A stretch of 64,000 nt of DNA from Propionibacteriaceae bacterium (GTDB taxonomy: Bacteria; Actinomycetota; Actinomycetes; Propionibacteriales; Propionibacteriaceae). The stretch spans positions 59,769 to 123,768 of the forward strand of contig JAITVK010000013.1 of the NCBI GenBank assembly GCA_031285845.1. Reading direction: 5' to 3'. A program made the position numbers and the translations under genes. This document shows, piece by piece, positions 1 through 11,050 of the stretch. Each line of letters starts with the position of its first letter. The first letter of the stretch is position 1. The notes beneath the pieces were generated by a model. It did not search any database and had not been told where the DNA came from. It saw nothing but the letters and a program-made list of their open reading frames with translations.

Positions 1-1011
1 GGGGGTGTAACCGTCGTCGACCGTGATCGGTGGGTCACCGTGCGCCACCTGGACCGCAGTCGGCTCGGGCTCCACCGATGCGGGCGAGTCCTCGCCCTGA
101 TCCGCAGCGGAATCGTCCGGCACGGATTCGTCCGGCGTGGATGACTCGTCCAAGACCTCGATCTGCGCGTCTTCGATCGCCAGATCCGATTCGATCAAAC
201 CTTCAGCGGTCTCCTCATCATCGCCGTCGGCCTCGATCGCGGCCAAGACCTCGTCGTGGGGAGCCCACAGTTCCTCGGGATCGCCGACGACCACACGCTG
301 TGCCAACACCGGCGAGACCGAGCCCGCAGCGATCGTGCCATCGGGCAACAGGGCCGGAGTCGCGATCGAATTGTGACGGGCGAACACCCCAGAGTTGGGT
401 TGCGGACCAGGATGGACACCCGACTCGGCGTAGGCTTCCAAGCGTTTGGCCGCCCGCTCGGTCTGACCGATCTTGCGGCGCAACTGCTCCGGATGTGCCA
501 AGACCATCGCGGCCACAGCAGCGGTGATCAACAGCGCGGCGGTCGCTTCGAAAGCGATGACGTAGCGCGAGAAGATCAGCCCGGCCAGCCCCTGGACGTT
601 GCCCCCGGCCGCGTCGTTGGCCTGCGCTACGTTGCCCGAACCACCGGCGACGCCTTGGACGACAGCCAGAACCAACAAAGCCAAGACCCCGATGCCAGCC
701 AAGGCGACCGCAACCCGATGGCCCCTCAACGTCTCCCTGATCGAATCATGGGTGTCGACTCCGACCAGCATGACCACGAACAGGAACAACATCAGAACTG
801 CTCCGGTGTAGACGATGATCTGCACGGCGAACAGGAAGGGCGCGCCCAAACTGGCGTAGATCACGGCCAGCGACACCATCACCAGCGCCAGGCACAGTGC
901 CGAATACACCGGTTTGGTGAAGGTCACCAAACCGACGGCGCCGAGGATCGCCAGGACGGCGCAGATCCAGAAGGTCACCGCCGTGCCCGAGATCATGGGT
1001 ATGAGAATCAT
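1..1011 (-). CDS. nuoJ: NADH-quinone oxidoreductase subunit J (partial, C-terminus beyond the window)
   Basis: Membrane subunit of proton-pumping complex I. The frame opens with ATG at 1011 ([12 protein letters not shown]) and stays open to base 1, so no stop is seen. Several hydrophobic segments fill roughly residues 1-175, including the family-typical stretch [16 protein letters not shown]. After that the chain is hydrophilic and acidic (runs such as EADGDDEE and [11 protein letters not shown]), already more than 150 residues beyond the usual end of NuoJ (about 170-270 residues in actinobacteria). The start overlaps the nuoI stop by four bases (ATGA), which supports translational coupling. 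Identity is secure from position and motifs; the long acidic tail is odd and its true end is unknown. Confidence 0.9.
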   Translation of the reverse strand, partial: MILIPMISGTAVTFWICAVLAILGAVGLVTFTKPVYSALCLALVMVSLAVIYASLGAPFLFAVQIIVYTGAVLMLFLFVVMLVGVDTHDSIRETLRGHRVAVALAGIGVLALLVLAVVQGVAGGSGNVAQANDAAGGNVQGLAGLIFSRYVIAFEATAALLITAAVAAMVLAHPEQLRRKIGQTERAAKRLEAYAESGVHPGPQPNSGVFARHNSIATPALLPDGTIAAGSVSPVLAQRVVVGDPEELWAPHDEVLAAIEADGDDEETAEGLIESDLAIEDAQIEVLDESSTPDESVPDDSAADQGEDSPASVEPEPTAVQVAHGDPPITVDDGYTP

Positions 1012-1580
1012 GCGCGATCCCCTTTCCGTCGCGCCTGGGAACGCGAACGAGTCGGCACCCGACTGTCGGTGCCTGAGTCAGGCAAGCCGAGGAAATAGTC
1101 TCGCTCGTCGTCACCGAGTCGACGCGGATGAGGTGGAGCCTCCATCCCTTCGACCAGTGGGGCCAGCAATTCCTCTTTGGTGTAAATCAGGCGTTCGCGG
1201 GAGCGATCGGCCAGTTTGAACTCATTGGTCATCGTCAGCGCACGCGTCGGGCAAGCCTCGATGCACATGCCGCAGAAGATGCAGCGCAGGTAGTTGATCT
1301 CGTAGACCATGCCGTAGCGCTCGCCAGGAGAATAACGTTCCTCATCGGTGTTGGCCCCCGCCTCGACGTAGATCGCGTCGGCCGGGCAGGCCCAGGCGCA
1401 CAGCTCGCAGCCGACGCACTTCTCCAGGCCGTCAGGCCAGCGATTCAGCTGATGACGTCCGTGGAACCTGGCCTGAGTGACCTTCTCCCGACCCTTTTGC
1501 GGATATCCCTGGGTGAAGGTACGGCGGAACATCGTGGTGAAGGTGATGCCGAAGCCCTTCCATGCGTCAAGCCACCCCAT
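1008..1580 (-). CDS. nuoI: NADH-quinone oxidoreductase subunit I (two 4Fe-4S clusters)
   Basis: Peripheral-arm subunit carrying clusters N6a and N6b that pass electrons towards NuoB. Two 8Fe-ferredoxin motifs are visible: [12 protein letters not shown] and [12 protein letters not shown], each CxxCxxCxxxCP. I chose ATG 1580 ([11 protein letters not shown]) because an AAGGAGGT ribosome-binding site sits five bases upstream; an in-frame ATG at 1604 would lengthen the overlap with nuoH without such a site. The product is 190 residues, normal for the family. It overlaps the end of nuoH by 14 bases and the start of nuoJ by four. The C-terminus is Arg-rich and variable. Confidence 0.95.
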   Translation of the reverse strand: MGWLDAWKGFGITFTTMFRRTFTQGYPQKGREKVTQARFHGRHQLNRWPDGLEKCVGCELCAWACPADAIYVEAGANTDEERYSPGERYGMVYEINYLRCIFCGMCIEACPTRALTMTNEFKLADRSRERLIYTKEELLAPLVEGMEAPPHPRRLGDDERDYFLGLPDSGTDSRVPTRSRSQARRKGDRA

Positions 1581-2970
1581 GCTCGACCTCCTTGTCCTGG
1601 TCACTCATCGGGGAATGATCCTTCTGTCGGGACGCTCCGATCAACTCGCCATCGGGGCCGACGAGGACATCGGCGTACTCTGGCAAAATCTGACCGGGCA
1701 TCGGCGGAACTGGATAACCGTCCTTGAACGGGTCGAACACTCCCTCATCCAGCAGCGGAGAGCGGGAGACCTCGGAGCGCACCTCTTCCTTCTTCGACGG
1801 CAACAGCAGAATCACACCCAAGGCCACCACGGCGACGGCCACAACAACCAGCACGGCGCTGGACGACAGCCAACCGCGCTCGCCGCCGATCCGGATCGTG
1901 GCCACAGCCAAGATCCACACCAGGTTGATCGGCATGAGAACCTTCCACCCCAAGTGCATGAACTGGTCGTAGCGGAACCTGGGCAGCGTCCCACGCAGCC
2001 AGACGAAGAAGAAGATGAAACAGAGGTTCTTGATCAAGAACCACACCGGGCCCATCCAGCCGGAATCGATCCACTCCCAGCCGGCGTGGACGCTGAGCCA
2101 GGGCGCGATCGGCCACGGGGCGTGGTAACCGCCGAGGAACAACGTGGTGGCCACGCCAGAGACAGTGGCCATGTTGATGTACTCCGCGAGGAAGTAAATG
2201 GCGTAGCGGAAGCCCGAATAATCGGTGATGTATCCCGAGACCAGCTCCTGCTCGCATTCGACCAGGTCGAACGGTGCGCGGTTGGTCTCCGCCACCATCG
2301 AGATGACGTAGATGAAGAAGCTCGGGAACAACAAGATGGCGTACCAACTGGGGAACTGCAACGGCGTCAACAGCCCCCAGGTCTCCATCTGCTTGTTGAC
2401 GATGTCCGAGGTCGACATCGACCCGGCGTACATGAAGACGGCGACCAGTGACAGTCCCATCGCGATCTCGTACGAGATCATCTGGGCGGTGGAGCGAATC
2501 GAACCGACTTTGGAATACTCCGAGGTCGAGGCCCACCCAGCCAGAACGATGCCGTAGATCCCAACTGCGGCGACGGACAAGATGAACAGCACGCCCATCG
2601 GCAGATCGGTCAGTTGCAGATGGGTCCGCACCCCGAAGATCGAGACCTCACCGCCGAGTGGCATGACCGACCACGCGGTGAAGGCCGCCGTGCCGGTCAG
2701 GATCGGCGCCAAGGTGAAGACCACCTTGTCGGCGCCTGTGGGCCGGAAGTCCTCTTTCAGCAGCAGTTTCGTGCCGTCGGCCAAGGCCTGGGCCAAACCC
2801 AGTGGACCATTCATGATCGGGCCTTTGCGCTGCTGCATCTTGCCCACGACCCGCCGCTCGAACCAGACGTTGAAGATCGTGAAGACCAGCAGGAAGACGA
2901 ACATCACGACCACTTTGATCGTGACGATCCACCACGGATCCGTCCCGAAGCTCACCTCGATGGGATTCAT
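1567..2970 (-). CDS. nuoH: NADH-quinone oxidoreductase subunit H
   Basis: Integral membrane subunit at the quinone-binding junction of complex I. The 467-residue chain has about eight or nine hydrophobic segments and conserved NuoH motifs: [15 protein letters not shown] in the first cytoplasmic loop, the STSEYSK segment, and the acidic quinone-chamber loop [22 protein letters not shown] soluble C-terminal tail of about 75 residues ([14 protein letters not shown] and beyond) is longer than in E. coli, but actinobacterial NuoH proteins often carry such a tail. Its ATG overlaps the nuoG stop (ATGA). The tail overlaps the nuoI start. Confidence 0.96.
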   Translation of the reverse strand: MNPIEVSFGTDPWWIVTIKVVVMFVFLLVFTIFNVWFERRVVGKMQQRKGPIMNGPLGLAQALADGTKLLLKEDFRPTGADKVVFTLAPILTGTAAFTAWSVMPLGGEVSIFGVRTHLQLTDLPMGVLFILSVAAVGIYGIVLAGWASTSEYSKVGSIRSTAQMISYEIAMGLSLVAVFMYAGSMSTSDIVNKQMETWGLLTPLQFPSWYAILLFPSFFIYVISMVAETNRAPFDLVECEQELVSGYITDYSGFRYAIYFLAEYINMATVSGVATTLFLGGYHAPWPIAPWLSVHAGWEWIDSGWMGPVWFLIKNLCFIFFFVWLRGTLPRFRYDQFMHLGWKVLMPINLVWILAVATIRIGGERGWLSSSAVLVVVAVAVVALGVILLLPSKKEEVRSEVSRSPLLDEGVFDPFKDGYPVPPMPGQILPEYADVLVGPDGELIGASRQKDHSPMSDQDKEVEHGVA

Positions 2971-5360
2971 TCCTCACCCTCCTTCTTCGGCCCCGGAGCC
3001 GCCGCCAGAGTCACGCTGTCTCCAATGCAGACTCCCGTACGATGCAGTTCGTTGTCCCGGGCGCGCAGTGGAGCCCAGATGACACCGTCGGCCATGCTCG
3101 GCTCGACTCGCAGCGGGAACGTGACCGAGCCACGTGGGCCGGTCAGTCTGACGTACGTGCTCGTGGCCAATCCTTCGGTGCGCAGCGTCTGCGGCGAGAT
3201 GCGCGCCTGCGGCACACGAGCGGTGGCCAACAGCGACGACGCGCCATCCACACAGCGAGAATCGTCGAGCAGTTCGCGCCAGGCTTCCACCACGACGCCG
3301 CTGGGGGAGGCCGTGGTCGGCTCGACCATGGTCATCGTCGGCGCTGGGCCAACCCACTGGGCCAGCTTGGCCATCGACTCGCTGGCCCCAGCCGCGTCGC
3401 GGAAGCCGAGGTTTGCTCTCATAGCTTCGGCCAAAGCGGCCAGCACCCGAATCTCGGTCATCGGGCTGCGCGGGTTCGTCACCACCTGGTTGACCGGGCA
3501 GACCCGATGCTCCCAGTTGAGGAAACTGCCCTCGTTCGATTCGAGCAGGTCCACCGGCAAGACGACGTCGGCCAACGCCGCGACATCAGACATCCGTGAC
3601 TCCAGGCAGACGACGAAGGCTTTGGCCAGACCCTGTGAGGCGACTTCGGGATCAGCGAAGTCAGCCGCCTCGACACCGGCGGTGACCAGGGCTTTGACAC
3701 TACCGTCGGCAGCGGCTTTCACCTGTTCCACCGCGCTCAGTCCCAACGCTGTCGGAACCTCCTCGGCCCACACCTGCGCCACTTGGCGACGGGCGGTCTC
3801 ATCGTCCAGCGGCCGGCCGCCAGGCAGCAGGTTCGGCAGACAGCCAGCGGCCAACGCGCCGATTTCCCCGGCGCGGCGAGGCACCCAGGCCATGCGCGCC
3901 TCGGTCTGCTCGACTTTGGCCACCAGGGCAGTCAGCGCTCCAGGAATCTGGGCCAACCGTTCTCCGGCCAGGATGATCGTGTCGGCGTCGACCTCGAGGT
4001 CGCGAATCGCCTGGGGCACATCGCCTGGACGGACCGCGATCAAGCTCGCGTCCAGTTTCGTCGAACCACGGCTGAGGTACGACGCGACGGCCACCACGCG
4101 CAGGCCAGATTTGCGGACCGCCTTGCGTAGTCGCAGGAACACGATCGGCGACTCGTCTTCGGGCTCGAAGCCGACCAAGACGACCTTCTTGGCCCGATCC
4201 AGATCGGCGTAGGTCACCGCGGCGTCGAAACCGATTTGAGCGACAATGCTGGCCAAGAATTGGGCTTCCTCCTCGGAGGCGCCGCGGGCACGGAAGTCGA
4301 TCGAGTTGGTTTTCAGAACAGTACGGGCGAACACCGAGTAGGCATAGGCCGTCTCGGTCGTCAACCGGCCACCGGTCAGCACGCCAGTCGAGCCTTCAGC
4401 CGCAGCCAGGCCCTCAGCGGCCGCCGCCAAAGCCTGCGGCCACGACACCCGGACCAGTTCGCCATCGCGTCGTACCATCGGGCCAGCCAGACGATCCTCG
4501 CCACGGGCGGCGACGAAACCGAACCGACCGCGATCACAGGACCATTCCTCGTTGACCTGCGGCTGTTCACCGGCCAAACGCCGCCGAACTGAACCGTGAC
4601 GAGCGTCGACGCGGATCTGGCAACCGGCTGCGCAATTCTCGCACGTGGTGACCGTGGACACCAGGTCGAACGGACGAGCCGAGAACCGATAGTCGGACGA
4701 GGTCAACGCGCCCACCGGGCAGATCTGAACAACATTGCCCGAGAAGTACGAGTCGTACGGCTGCTCGGGGTAGATGCCGACCTGTTGTTTGGCGCCGCGT
4801 TCGACCAACTGCAGCAGCGGATCGCCGGAGATCTGCTCACCGAAACGGGTGCAGCGGGTGCACATGACGCAACGCTCGCGGTCGAGCAGGATCAGATCGG
4901 ACATCGCCACGGGGGTTGGGAAGGTGCGTTTGACGCCGTCGAAGCGCGATTCCATCCGACCATCAGCCAGGGCCTGATTCTGTAACGGGCACTCCCCGCC
5001 TTTGTCGCAGATCGGACAATCCAGCGGATGGTTGACCAGCAGGAGTTCCAGAATGTCAGCCTGGGCTTTCGCGGCTTGCTCGGATGTGGCCTGGGTTTTG
5101 ACGACCATGCCCGGCGCGGCCACGGTCGCGCACGACGGTTGCGGCTTGGGGAAACCCCGGCCGTTGCCAGCGTCGGTGATCTCGACCATGCATTCGCGAC
5201 AGGCGGCGGCCGGATCCAGCAAGGGATGGTCGCAGAAGCGCGGGATGGCGACACCGGCCGCCTCGGCGGCCCGGATCACCAAAGTGCCTTTGGGCACCTC
5301 GACTTCCGCGCCGTCGATGGTCATCGTGACCATTTCAGCCATCGGCACTGGCTCGCTCAT
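2967..5360 (-). CDS. nuoG: NADH-quinone oxidoreductase subunit G
   Basis: Large iron-sulfur subunit of the NADH-oxidising arm, 797 residues. From the N-terminus it shows a 2Fe-2S domain (CDHPLLDPAAACRECMV), the His-Cys motif for N5 (HPLDCPICDKGGECPLQ), a 4Fe-4S motif (CVMCTRCTRF with the later CPVGAL) and the extra N7 cluster motif (CENCAAGC). A molybdopterin-oxidoreductase-like domain without obvious cofactor residues follows. The start at 5360 overlaps the nuoF stop as ATGA; an internal ATG at 5342 (MAEMVTM) is also possible. The length is typical of actinobacterial NuoG. Confidence 0.96.
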   Translation of the reverse strand: MSEPVPMAEMVTMTIDGAEVEVPKGTLVIRAAEAAGVAIPRFCDHPLLDPAAACRECMVEITDAGNGRGFPKPQPSCATVAAPGMVVKTQATSEQAAKAQADILELLLVNHPLDCPICDKGGECPLQNQALADGRMESRFDGVKRTFPTPVAMSDLILLDRERCVMCTRCTRFGEQISGDPLLQLVERGAKQQVGIYPEQPYDSYFSGNVVQICPVGALTSSDYRFSARPFDLVSTVTTCENCAAGCQIRVDARHGSVRRRLAGEQPQVNEEWSCDRGRFGFVAARGEDRLAGPMVRRDGELVRVSWPQALAAAAEGLAAAEGSTGVLTGGRLTTETAYAYSVFARTVLKTNSIDFRARGASEEEAQFLASIVAQIGFDAAVTYADLDRAKKVVLVGFEPEDESPIVFLRLRKAVRKSGLRVVAVASYLSRGSTKLDASLIAVRPGDVPQAIRDLEVDADTIILAGERLAQIPGALTALVAKVEQTEARMAWVPRRAGEIGALAAGCLPNLLPGGRPLDDETARRQVAQVWAEEVPTALGLSAVEQVKAAADGSVKALVTAGVEAADFADPEVASQGLAKAFVVCLESRMSDVAALADVVLPVDLLESNEGSFLNWEHRVCPVNQVVTNPRSPMTEIRVLAALAEAMRANLGFRDAAGASESMAKLAQWVGPAPTMTMVEPTTASPSGVVVEAWRELLDDSRCVDGASSLLATARVPQARISPQTLRTEGLATSTYVRLTGPRGSVTFPLRVEPSMADGVIWAPLRARDNELHRTGVCIGDSVTLAAAPGPKKEGEE

Positions 5361-6676
5361 GCGGTGACCTCCTTCACAGGCTGGGTGAACAACGCGCTGT
5401 TCTCATAGGGCAGATATTGCCAAGCCGGCATGTGGTAACCCATCTCGAATTCGGAGCGGAAATGCTTGACCGCGCTGGTCACGCAGGCCACCGCTCCTTC
5501 GGCCAGCGTGCAGAAGGATTTGCCAGTGATGTCATCGCACACGCTCAGCAGCTTGTCGACATCGCCCTCTTCCGCCTTGCCCTCCTCCAGTTTGGCCAGC
5601 AATTGGACCAACCACCAGGTGCCCTCGCGACAGGGGGTGCATTTACCACATGACTCGTGCTTGTAGAACTCGACCCAGCGGCGGGTGGTTCGCACCACAG
5701 AGACGGTCTCGTCGAAGATCTGCATCGCCTTGGTCCCGAGCATCGTGCCTTTGGCGGCCAAGCCCTCATAATCCATGACGGTGTCCAGATCCTCGCTCGT
5801 CAGAATCGGCGTCGATGACCCGCCTGGAGTGAAGAACTTCAGCTGATGGCCTTCACGCACGCCGCCGGCCAGATCGATCAGCTCACGCATGGTGATGCCC
5901 AGCGGCGCTTCGTACTGCCCCGGACGTTTGACGTGGCCCGACAAGGAGTAGATGGTGAAGCCTTTCGACTTCTCGGTTCCCATCGAGGTGAACCAGTCCT
6001 TGCCGTACGCCAAAATCGACGGCACTGAGGCGATCGATTCGACATTGTTGATCACGGTCGGTGAGGCGTACAAGCCAGCGACCGCAGGGAACGGCGGACG
6101 AAGCCGAGGTTGGCCGCGACGCCCTTCGAGCGAGTTCAGCAGAGCCGTCTCCTCGCCGCAGATGTACGCACCGGCTCCGGCGTGGACGATGATGTCCAAG
6201 TCGTAGCCAGAGCCCAAAATGTTCTTGCCCAGCAGGCCAGCCTCGTAGGCCTGTTTGACGGCCTGACGGACCCGACGGATCGGATGGACGACCTCGCCGC
6301 GAACGTAGATGAACGCGGTGTGAGCGTTGATGGCGTACGACGAGATGATCACGCCCTCGACCAGGGTGTGCGGGCTGGCCATCATCAGCGGGATGTCTTT
6401 GCAGGTTCCAGGCTCCGACTCGTCGCCGTTGACCACTAGGTACTTCGGATTCGGGTTGTCCTGAGGAACGAAGCTCCACTTCAGACCGGTCGGGAAGCCC
6501 GCGCCACCACGCCCGCGCAGTTGAGCGTCTTTGACCTCAGTCATGACCTCGGCCGGACTCAGCGTCAAGGCCCGGCGCAATCCGTCATAGCCGCCCTGTG
6601 CTTGGTAGGAATCCAAAGTCCAGGAACGCTCCGCACCCCAGTTCTTCGTCAAGACGGGGGTCAACGTGTCAGTCAT
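5357..6676 (-). CDS. nuoF: NADH-quinone oxidoreductase subunit F (NADH/FMN-binding)
   Basis: Entry point for electrons: binds NADH, FMN and the 4Fe-4S cluster N3. Visible motifs are the nucleotide-binding GRGGAGFPTGLKW, the FMN segment NGDESEPGTCKD, GAGAYICGEETALLNSLEG, and the cluster ligands SCGKCTPCREGTWW with the later Cys in SFCTLAEGA. Its 439 residues match the family. The gene lies between nuoE and nuoG with four-base overlaps on both sides, so it is cotranscribed and probably translationally coupled. Confidence 0.97.
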   Translation of the reverse strand: MTDTLTPVLTKNWGAERSWTLDSYQAQGGYDGLRRALTLSPAEVMTEVKDAQLRGRGGAGFPTGLKWSFVPQDNPNPKYLVVNGDESEPGTCKDIPLMMASPHTLVEGVIISSYAINAHTAFIYVRGEVVHPIRRVRQAVKQAYEAGLLGKNILGSGYDLDIIVHAGAGAYICGEETALLNSLEGRRGQPRLRPPFPAVAGLYASPTVINNVESIASVPSILAYGKDWFTSMGTEKSKGFTIYSLSGHVKRPGQYEAPLGITMRELIDLAGGVREGHQLKFFTPGGSSTPILTSEDLDTVMDYEGLAAKGTMLGTKAMQIFDETVSVVRTTRRWVEFYKHESCGKCTPCREGTWWLVQLLAKLEEGKAEEGDVDKLLSVCDDITGKSFCTLAEGAVACVTSAVKHFRSEFEMGYHMPAWQYLPYENSALFTQPVKEVTA

Positions 6677-7704
6677 TTCGTTCTCCTCGTCGACCCAGCG
6701 GCGGGTTTGACCTTGTCATCAGCGGGTTTGGTCGACGCAGCGGCGGCCTCGTCGGTGGTTGCCGCGGCGGTGGCCTTCGTCCTCGTCGAGCGCGTTCTGG
6801 TCTCCTTGCCCGTGTCATCGGCCTTGGCGGCGGCAGCGGGAGACGCGGTGGTCTTCGCCCTGGTCGAGCGGGTCGTCTTCGCTACGGCGGCTGGCTTGGG
6901 TGAATCGTCGGTGCTCGCCGGTTCGGCCGCCTTGGCCGGAGCGGTCTTTGAGCCGGCTGGTTTGGCCGGTTCAGCAGATTTCGCCGGGGCGAGGGTGGAC
7001 TTCGGCACCGCGCTCCAGTGGCGCTCGCTGGCGATGCGTACTCCGGCCAGCGAAGGATCTCCCGCCGATGGACCCTCGTCAGCCAGACCGTCGTCGAAAC
7101 CGGACAAGACCTTCTCTGTGTCAGCCCAACTGGTCAGAACCGGCCCACGGCTTGAACGGACCTCACGGCCAGCGCTCAAATCGTCGAGCAACTGTTCAGC
7201 CTTGTCAGGAGTCATGTTGTCCATGAATTCCCAGTTGACCATCATGATGGGCGCGAAATCACAGGCGGCGTTGCATTCGATCCGCTCGAGGGAGAACATC
7301 CCGTCGGCGGTGGTCTCCTCGACCCCGATGCCCAGTTTCGCTTGAACCGCATCCAACAGGGCGTCGCCGCCCATGACAGCACACAACGCGGTGGTGCACA
7401 CCCCGATGTGGTGTTTTCCCGCCGGACGGCGTTTGTACATGGTGTAGAACGTCGCCACCCCGGAGACCTGGGCCGGTGTGACGCCGACGATCTCGGCGCA
7501 AACCTCGATGCCGCGAGGCGACACCCGCCCGTCGACCGACTGCACCAGATGCAGCATCGGCATCAACGCCGACCGCTTCTGCGGATACCGATCCGCGATC
7601 GCGGTCAACTGGGCGATCACCGCCTTGTCGATGGCGCTGGATTGATCGGTCATATCCACCGAACCCGTGCCGGCGAAGTCGTACTCCAACTCGTGTTCGC
7701 TCAT
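6673..7704 (-). CDS. nuoE: NADH-quinone oxidoreductase subunit E with a long basic Ala/Lys/Thr tail
   Basis: Carries the 2Fe-2S cluster N1a next to NuoF. The thioredoxin-like core spans residues about 25-190; ligands are visible in [13 protein letters not shown] and [11 protein letters not shown]. The usual protein is about 160-250 residues; this one is 343. The extra C-terminal part (roughly 225-343) is low-complexity Ala, Lys, Thr and Pro with repeated [15 protein letters not shown] blocks, resembling histone H1-type tails, and is predicted to be disordered and positively charged. The ATG overlaps the nuoD stop, and the stop overlaps the nuoF ATG. The core assignment is certain; the purpose of the tail is unknown. 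Confidence 0.95.
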   Translation of the reverse strand: MSEHELEYDFAGTGSVDMTDQSSAIDKAVIAQLTAIADRYPQKRSALMPMLHLVQSVDGRVSPRGIEVCAEIVGVTPAQVSGVATFYTMYKRRPAGKHHIGVCTTALCAVMGGDALLDAVQAKLGIGVEETTADGMFSLERIECNAACDFAPIMMVNWEFMDNMTPDKAEQLLDDLSAGREVRSSRGPVLTSWADTEKVLSGFDDGLADEGPSAGDPSLAGVRIASERHWSAVPKSTLAPAKSAEPAKPAGSKTAPAKAAEPASTDDSPKPAAVAKTTRSTRAKTTASPAAAAKADDTGKETRTRSTRTKATAAATTDEAAAASTKPADDKVKPAAGSTRRTK

Positions 7705-9197
7705 CGATCCACCCCTCCTAGCACCGGGTCGAGGCTCGCCACGGCCACCACGATGTCACTCATCATCCCGCCCTCGCAGAGCAACGGGACGGCCTGCAAG
7801 TTATGGAAGCCCGGGTCGCGGAAATGGGCCCGATAAGGACGGGTGCCGCCGTCGCTGACCAGATGGCATCCCAGTTCGCCTTTCGGCGACTCGATCGCGA
7901 CGTAGGCTTGGCCCGCCGGAACCCGGAAGCCTTCGGTCACCAGCTTGAAATGCTGGATCAGAGCCTCCATCGAGTTGCCCATGATCTTTTTGACATGGGC
8001 GTACGAGTTGCCCTGACCATCCGGTCCGACCGTCAGATCGCCAGGCATGCCCAGTTTCGGATCGGTGAACATGTGAGGCTGACCAGCGGTTCGTTCCAGC
8101 TTCTCGTAGCACTGTTCGACGATCTTCAACGATTCCCACATCTCCGACAAGCGGACCCTGAAGCGGCCGTAAGCGTCGTTGGTGTCCCAGGTGATGACAT
8201 CGAAATCGTAGGTCTCGTAGCCACAGTACGGCTGCTTCTTGCGCAGATCCCACGGATAGCCGCTGGCACGCAGCGGTGGGCCGGTCACCCCCAACGCCAT
8301 GGCCTGGGACAGGGTCATCGTGGCGATGTCGACCATCCGGCCTTTGAAGATCGGGTTCTCATTGCAGAACCCGGCGTACTCCGGAAGATGACGGTGCAGC
8401 CATTCGATGACCGTTCGCAATTGAGCCAACCCGTTGTCCGGCAGGTCGATGCTGACCCCGCCCGGGCGAACGTACGCATGGTTCATGCGGGTCCCGCAGA
8501 GGGCTTCGAAGAAGTCGAGGATCATCTCGCGCTCACGGAAGGCGATCGTCATCATCGTCAGAGCGCCGATCTCCATCCCACCGGTGCCCAACGCGACCAG
8601 GTGGGACGCGATGCGGTTCAACTCCATGACAAGCACGCGAAGGACAGAGGCCCGTTCGGGGACTTCCACGCCGAGCAACTTCTCAACGGCTAGGCAATAC
8701 ACCGTCTCGTTGAACATCGGCATGATGTAGTCCATGCGGGTGGCGAACGCCGAGCCTTGCGACCACGTCCGGAATTCCATCGACTTCTCAATGCCAGTGT
8801 GAAGGAAGCCGATGGCCGGGCGGATCGAGGTCACCGTCTCGCCATCCAACTCGACTTCGAGGCGGAGCACACCGTGAGTCGACGGATGCTGCGGCCCCAT
8901 GTTGATCACGATCGTCTCGTCGCCACGATCACGTTGGGCGGCGACCACGTCGTCGAAATCCCCGCCGTGGATCATGTATTCGGTCGGGGCGGTCTCGTCG
9001 ACTTCTTCACCGGCCACGTCGTCGTACGCCCCCGTGACATCGGAGTCAGCCCCGTCGTACGAATCCGTGGCATCGGCGTCGGACATGTCGTCGGAGTCGG
9101 TCGCGTCGACGATGGCTTCGCTGGATCGCGCCGGCTCGACCGCCGACTGTTCGGGCGTCGAGTCGAGCATGTCTTGGTCGTCAGTTGTTTTAGCCAT
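7701..9197 (-). CDS. nuoD: NADH-quinone oxidoreductase subunit D with acidic N-terminal extension
   Basis: The 49 kDa-type subunit that forms the quinone site with NuoB. The conserved core begins near residue 95 with [16 protein letters not shown] and ends with the canonical DPVLGGVDR. Before it lies an unusual stretch of about 85 residues rich in Asp, Glu, Ser and Thr (for example [23 protein letters not shown]). The ATG used shares one base with the nuoC stop (TGATG), and no better start is seen inside the acidic stretch. An in-frame start nearer the core cannot be ruled out. At 498 residues it exceeds typical actinobacterial NuoD (about 440). Confidence 0.95.
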   Translation of the reverse strand: MAKTTDDQDMLDSTPEQSAVEPARSSEAIVDATDSDDMSDADATDSYDGADSDVTGAYDDVAGEEVDETAPTEYMIHGGDFDDVVAAQRDRGDETIVINMGPQHPSTHGVLRLEVELDGETVTSIRPAIGFLHTGIEKSMEFRTWSQGSAFATRMDYIMPMFNETVYCLAVEKLLGVEVPERASVLRVLVMELNRIASHLVALGTGGMEIGALTMMTIAFREREMILDFFEALCGTRMNHAYVRPGGVSIDLPDNGLAQLRTVIEWLHRHLPEYAGFCNENPIFKGRMVDIATMTLSQAMALGVTGPPLRASGYPWDLRKKQPYCGYETYDFDVITWDTNDAYGRFRVRLSEMWESLKIVEQCYEKLERTAGQPHMFTDPKLGMPGDLTVGPDGQGNSYAHVKKIMGNSMEALIQHFKLVTEGFRVPAGQAYVAIESPKGELGCHLVSDGGTRPYRAHFRDPGFHNLQAVPLLCEGGMMSDIVVAVASLDPVLGGVDR

Positions 9198-9895
9198 CAG
9201 TACGACCTCCTCTCATCGGCGGGCGGCACTTGCGCGCCCTTGAACTCCACCGGAACCCCGCCCAGTGGATAGTCCTTGAGTTGGGGATGCCCATCCCAGT
9301 CGTCAGGCATCAAGATTCGGGTCAGGCCGGGATGGCCGACAAAGATGACACCGAACATGTCCCAGGTCTCGCGTTCATGCCAGTTGGCGTGCGGGTAAAC
9401 CTCAGTCACCGAGTCGATCAACGGATCGTCTTCGGCGGTGACCACTTCCAGACGGAGGCGACGGTTGTGAGTCATCGAGATCAGGTTGTAGACGACATGC
9501 AGTTCGGCGCCCGGCTCGTCTGGATAATGGATGCCCGACACCGACGGGCAGGTCTCGAAACGCAACTGAGCGTCATCGCGGACGACACGGACCACCTCAA
9601 GCAGAAGCTGTTTGGGAACATAGACCGTCAACTCGTCATGGTCGGTGCTGACTTCGTCAGGCAGTTGCGGAACCAGAGCGATCAGCCGATCCACGACCAC
9701 GTCGAACCACGAGCCGTACGGCCGGGAGGCCCGACGATGGCGAACCACGGGGCGAGAGATCCCGCCGAAACCGGAGACGTCGCCCGGCCCTGAACCCCAC
9801 ATCCCTTTGCGGACTGCGACGGGCACCGGGGTGGCCGAGGCGTCGACCTCAGCGCCGATGGTGGCCAGTTCGGATGCGTTGGCGGCTTGGGTCAT
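9197..9895 (-). CDS. nuoC: NADH-quinone oxidoreductase subunit C
   Basis: The 30 kDa-type subunit of the complex I peripheral arm. Recognisable segments are [28 protein letters not shown] and the C-terminal [16 protein letters not shown], both hallmarks of NuoC. The protein is 232 residues. The N-terminal 70 residues are variable and contain a basic segment ([14 protein letters not shown]). The gene starts with ATGA overlapping the nuoB stop and runs directly into nuoD. Confidence 0.95.
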   Translation of the reverse strand: MTQAANASELATIGAEVDASATPVPVAVRKGMWGSGPGDVSGFGGISRPVVRHRRASRPYGSWFDVVVDRLIALVPQLPDEVSTDHDELTVYVPKQLLLEVVRVVRDDAQLRFETCPSVSGIHYPDEPGAELHVVYNLISMTHNRRLRLEVVTAEDDPLIDSVTEVYPHANWHERETWDMFGVIFVGHPGLTRILMPDDWDGHPQLKDYPLGGVPVEFKGAQVPPADERRSY

Positions 9896-10446
9896 CTCAT
9901 CAGACCTTTCATCTCCAGCGTCGACGGTGATTCGAGGATGCGATCTTCCGTGGCCTCGGCCTGAGTGGTGATGTCGGCCCCGATCGGGTGATGCATGACC
10001 TCGCCCTTCTTCAGTTTGAAGACGGCGTCGATGAGCATGTCGGGGCGAGGCGGACAGCCGGGGATGTAGATGTCGACCGGAACGAAGTGATCACAGCCTT
10101 GGACGACGGCGTAATTGTTGAACACCCCGCCGGACGAGGCGCACGCGCCCATCGCGATGACCCACTTCGGATTGGGCATCTGGTCGTAGACCTGGCGCAC
10201 GATCGGGGCCATCTTCTGAGACACTCGCCCGGACACGATCAGCAGATCGGCCTGACGGGGCGAGGCGCGAAAAACCTCTTGGCCCCAGCGACCGGCGTCG
10301 AAGCGCGGAGCGCCGAAAGCCATCATCTCAATCGCGCAACAGGCCAGACCCATCGTCGCGGGCCAGAACGAGGCTTGTCGCAGCCAACCGAAAACCCCTT
10401 CAACGGTGGTGAGCAGAACTCCCGGCAGTTTGTCTTCGATGCCCAT
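9892..10446 (-). CDS. nuoB: NADH-quinone oxidoreductase subunit B (cluster N2)
   Basis: PSST-type subunit that holds terminal cluster N2 beside the quinone. The tandem cysteines are in LACCAIEMM, and the remaining ligands are in GACASSGG and PGCPPRPD. The quinone-site segment SGRVSQKM is also visible. Its 184 residues are normal. The start lies seven bases after the nuoA stop. The end overlaps nuoC by four bases. Confidence 0.97.
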   Translation of the reverse strand: MGIEDKLPGVLLTTVEGVFGWLRQASFWPATMGLACCAIEMMAFGAPRFDAGRWGQEVFRASPRQADLLIVSGRVSQKMAPIVRQVYDQMPNPKWVIAMGACASSGGVFNNYAVVQGCDHFVPVDIYIPGCPPRPDMLIDAVFKLKKGEVMHHPIGADITTQAEATEDRILESPSTLEMKGLMR

Positions 10447-10453
10447 TCTTCCC

Positions 10454-10813
10454 TCAATCCCAGTTCAGGCCGCCGCGGCGGAAGACGTACAAGTAGGCGA
10501 TGAACACCGTCACGATGAACAGGACCATCTCAACCAGCGCGAAAACCCCCATCTGGTTGAAGGTCACAGCCCAGGGGTACAAAAAAACAATTTCGATATC
10601 GAACACGATGTAGAGCATGGCGGTGATGTAGTACTTGATCGGGATGCGCCCGCCGCCAGCCGGTTGCGGAGTGGCCTCGACGCCGCATTCGTACGGCTCG
10701 TACTTCGCCTTGTTCTTCCGTTTCGGCCCGACGATCGTGCTCAAGAAGATCGCGATTGCCATGAATCCCGCCGCCAGTGCGAGCAGCCCGATGATGGGCG
10801 CGTACAGATTCAT
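10454..10813 (-). CDS. nuoA: NADH-quinone oxidoreductase subunit A
   Basis: Small membrane subunit with three hydrophobic helices (residues about 5-28, 60-82, 88-112) and the family motif [13 protein letters not shown] in the matrix-side loop that borders the quinone cavity. I chose ATG 10813 (MNLYAPIIG) because it matches the usual NuoA N-terminus and AAAGGA lies eight bases upstream. In-frame ATGs at 10840 and 10870 would add residues with no family counterpart. First gene of the nuo operon; 119 residues. Confidence 0.95.
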   Translation of the reverse strand: MNLYAPIIGLLALAAGFMAIAIFLSTIVGPKRKNKAKYEPYECGVEATPQPAGGGRIPIKYYITAMLYIVFDIEIVFLYPWAVTFNQMGVFALVEMVLFIVTVFIAYLYVFRRGGLNWD

Positions 10814-11050
10814 TATCCATGTCCTTTGTGTAAAGCTCATGTTCGGATCCCCGAACCGCGGACCGCGCATAGCGATACCATCGGCAAGAAACCCAAGACG
10901 ATCCTATCAGCCCTCAGAACACCTCCGCCGCGCCGATGGACAGCGGTACGACCTGGGTCGACGTACGCGTATAGACATGAAGAAGTACGCGGTGGCGGGT
11001 CGTTCGTCCTCAACCAGAGGGCGAGGCGGACGCTCCACGGGACGAGTGGA
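10814..11050. other. Upstream region of the nuo operon
   Basis: Noncoding gap between the start of nuoA and the 3' end of the KAP NTPase gene; both genes are on the minus strand, so it should hold the nuo promoter and the end of the KAP transcript. On the minus strand a TATCGCT-like -10 candidate lies near 10875-10882, but no well-spaced -35 is visible, so I do not assign a promoter. No convincing gene or strong hairpin is seen. Confidence 0.35.

Noticed and set aside
256..4985. Long open frames on the plus strand opposite nuoG, nuoH, nuoI and nuoJ.
   Set aside because: They are Arg/Gln/His-rich antisense shadows of GC-rich genes and match no family; the minus-strand complex I genes explain the region.
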